A DNA stretch of 6,828 nt, from NCBI GenBank assembly GCA_964470845.1, contig CAYYEL010000100.1, positions 1-6,828 of the forward strand, read 5' to 3'. Under the pieces are notes generated by a model. The model searched no databases. It worked only from the letters and a program-made list of their open reading frames with translations, and was not told the DNA's origin. The number at the start of each line of letters is the position of its first letter. Positions within the stretch are counted from its first letter, which is position 1. Source of the stretch: HGM04593 sp964470845 (GTDB lineage: Bacteria; Bacteroidota; Bacteroidia; Bacteroidales; Bacteroidaceae). Position numbers and translations under genes: made by a program. Of the stretch, positions 6,341 through 6,828 are shown piece by piece.

Positions 6341-6802
6341 TTATTCTAAAAGATGCCCGAAGAGCTCGTCGAATTTCTCGCCACGTGTGAGACGTCCATT
6401 CTCAATTGAAACAGTCTCGACACGTCCCTTTACGCATAGTTTTTCATCGGGCAGGCGATAGATATTCTGCAAGCAGATAAGCTTTACCCCCTCGCGTTTG
6501 AGGCCGACGGTAACAACAAATTTATCGTCGCCACGCAAAGGGTTCTTATACTCTATCGTTACTTTAGAAACCATAAAATCTATTCCTTGATTATGCAACG
6601 CCGAGAAACTGACATTCTGTGAAAGCATAAATTCGTGGCGGGCGTGCTCTAAATAGTGCTGATAGTTGGCATTATTAACAACTCCTTGAATGTCGCACTC
6701 GTAGTCGCGCACTTTCATTTCGTGGCAAAAAAGTCCTTTTTCAATAGTAGAAATAGTTTGAAGCGAATAAAGAGTTTTTTTACAAAATTTTAAAATTGGC
6801 AA
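6341..6802 (-). CDS. hotdog-fold acyl-CoA thioesterase (4HBT/YbgC-like), start uncertain
   Basis: The open frame reaches a TTG at 6800-6802 (153 residues), but the recognisable protein begins near residue 28 with HEMKVRDYECDIQGVVNNANYQHYLEHARHEF. This is the 4HBT signature, and D37 corresponds to the catalytic Asp of the family. It should hydrolyse acyl-CoA (or acyl-ACP) thioesters to free acid; chain length is unknown. The first 20 residues (MPILKFCKKTLYSLQTISTI) are probably untranslated AT-rich leader. The only in-frame ATG is residue 29 (6716-6718), giving 125 residues. An ATT at 6743-6745 would yield an N-terminus MEKGLFCHEMKV, closer in length to relatives I recall. A weak -7-like word, TACTATTG, reads on the minus strand at 6749-6742 and favours the ATG. 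The gene precedes the CoA-transferase on the same strand, which suggests joint acyl-CoA metabolism. The TAA stop is at 6341-6343. Confidence 0.85.
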   Translation of the reverse strand: MPILKFCKKTLYSLQTISTIEKGLFCHEMKVRDYECDIQGVVNNANYQHYLEHARHEFMLSQNVSFSALHNQGIDFMVSKVTIEYKNPLRGDDKFVVTVGLKREGVKLICLQNIYRLPDEKLCVKGRVETVSIENGRLTRGEKFDELFGHLLE

Positions 6803-6828
6803 AGAAAATAGTTAAAGGAAGTAACTAA

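Overview
The window looks like chromosomal DNA of a member of the Bacteroidales, probably an anaerobic fermenter. I infer this from a DUF4294 protein (a family known essentially from Bacteroidota), a signal peptide ending in Ala-Gln, little sign of Shine-Dalgarno sites, TATCTTCG words resembling the Bacteroidota -7 element (TAnnTTTG), and a succinate/acetate-type CoA-transferase. I cannot name the genus. All six large genes read as intact housekeeping or metabolic genes, apart from the kinase cut by the left edge. I see no mobile element, CRISPR array, tRNA or rRNA.

Left block, minus strand, 3439 down to 1: an apparent operon. It may begin with a 26-codon leader ORF (3359-3439), which ends 4 nt before an MsbA-type ABC exporter (1513-3354). 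The exporter is followed after 4 nt by a LOG-family nucleotide phosphoribohydrolase (969-1508). The LOG stop overlaps, as ATGA, the start of a PfkB-family sugar kinase (1-972) that runs off the window. The spacing implies one transcript and probably coupled translation. The substrates do not form an obvious single pathway: the flippase concerns envelope lipid export, while LOG and the kinase concern sugar phosphates and nucleotides.

Centre: a 237-bp intergenic region (3355-3591) separates this operon from a divergent plus-strand gene for a secreted DUF4294 protein (3592-4200). The region carries the 12-mer CTATCTTCGCAC twice, once on each strand and facing outward (3481-3492 and 3579-3590), which suggests matched divergent promoters. 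The plus copy abuts the DUF4294 ATG, so that transcript might be leaderless. A hairpin followed by four T lies between the minus-strand promoter candidate and the leader ORF.

Right block, minus strand, 6802 down to 4241: a hotdog-fold acyl-CoA thioesterase (6341-6802), a 495-residue succinate/acetate-type CoA-transferase (4793-6280) and a short SpoU/TrmH-family RNA 2'-O-methyltransferase (4241-4777). The thioesterase and CoA-transferase both act on acyl-CoA thioesters and could share a role in ending acetate, propionate or butyrate fermentation. The methyltransferase follows the CoA-transferase by 15 bp and carries a perfect 11-bp inverted repeat within its first 21 codons. This block converges on the DUF4294 gene across a 40-bp gap with no clear terminator.

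I did not find a convincing new multi-gene system. The points most worth a second look are the mirrored promoter words, the leader ORF with its upstream hairpin, and the hairpin in the methyltransferase gene.
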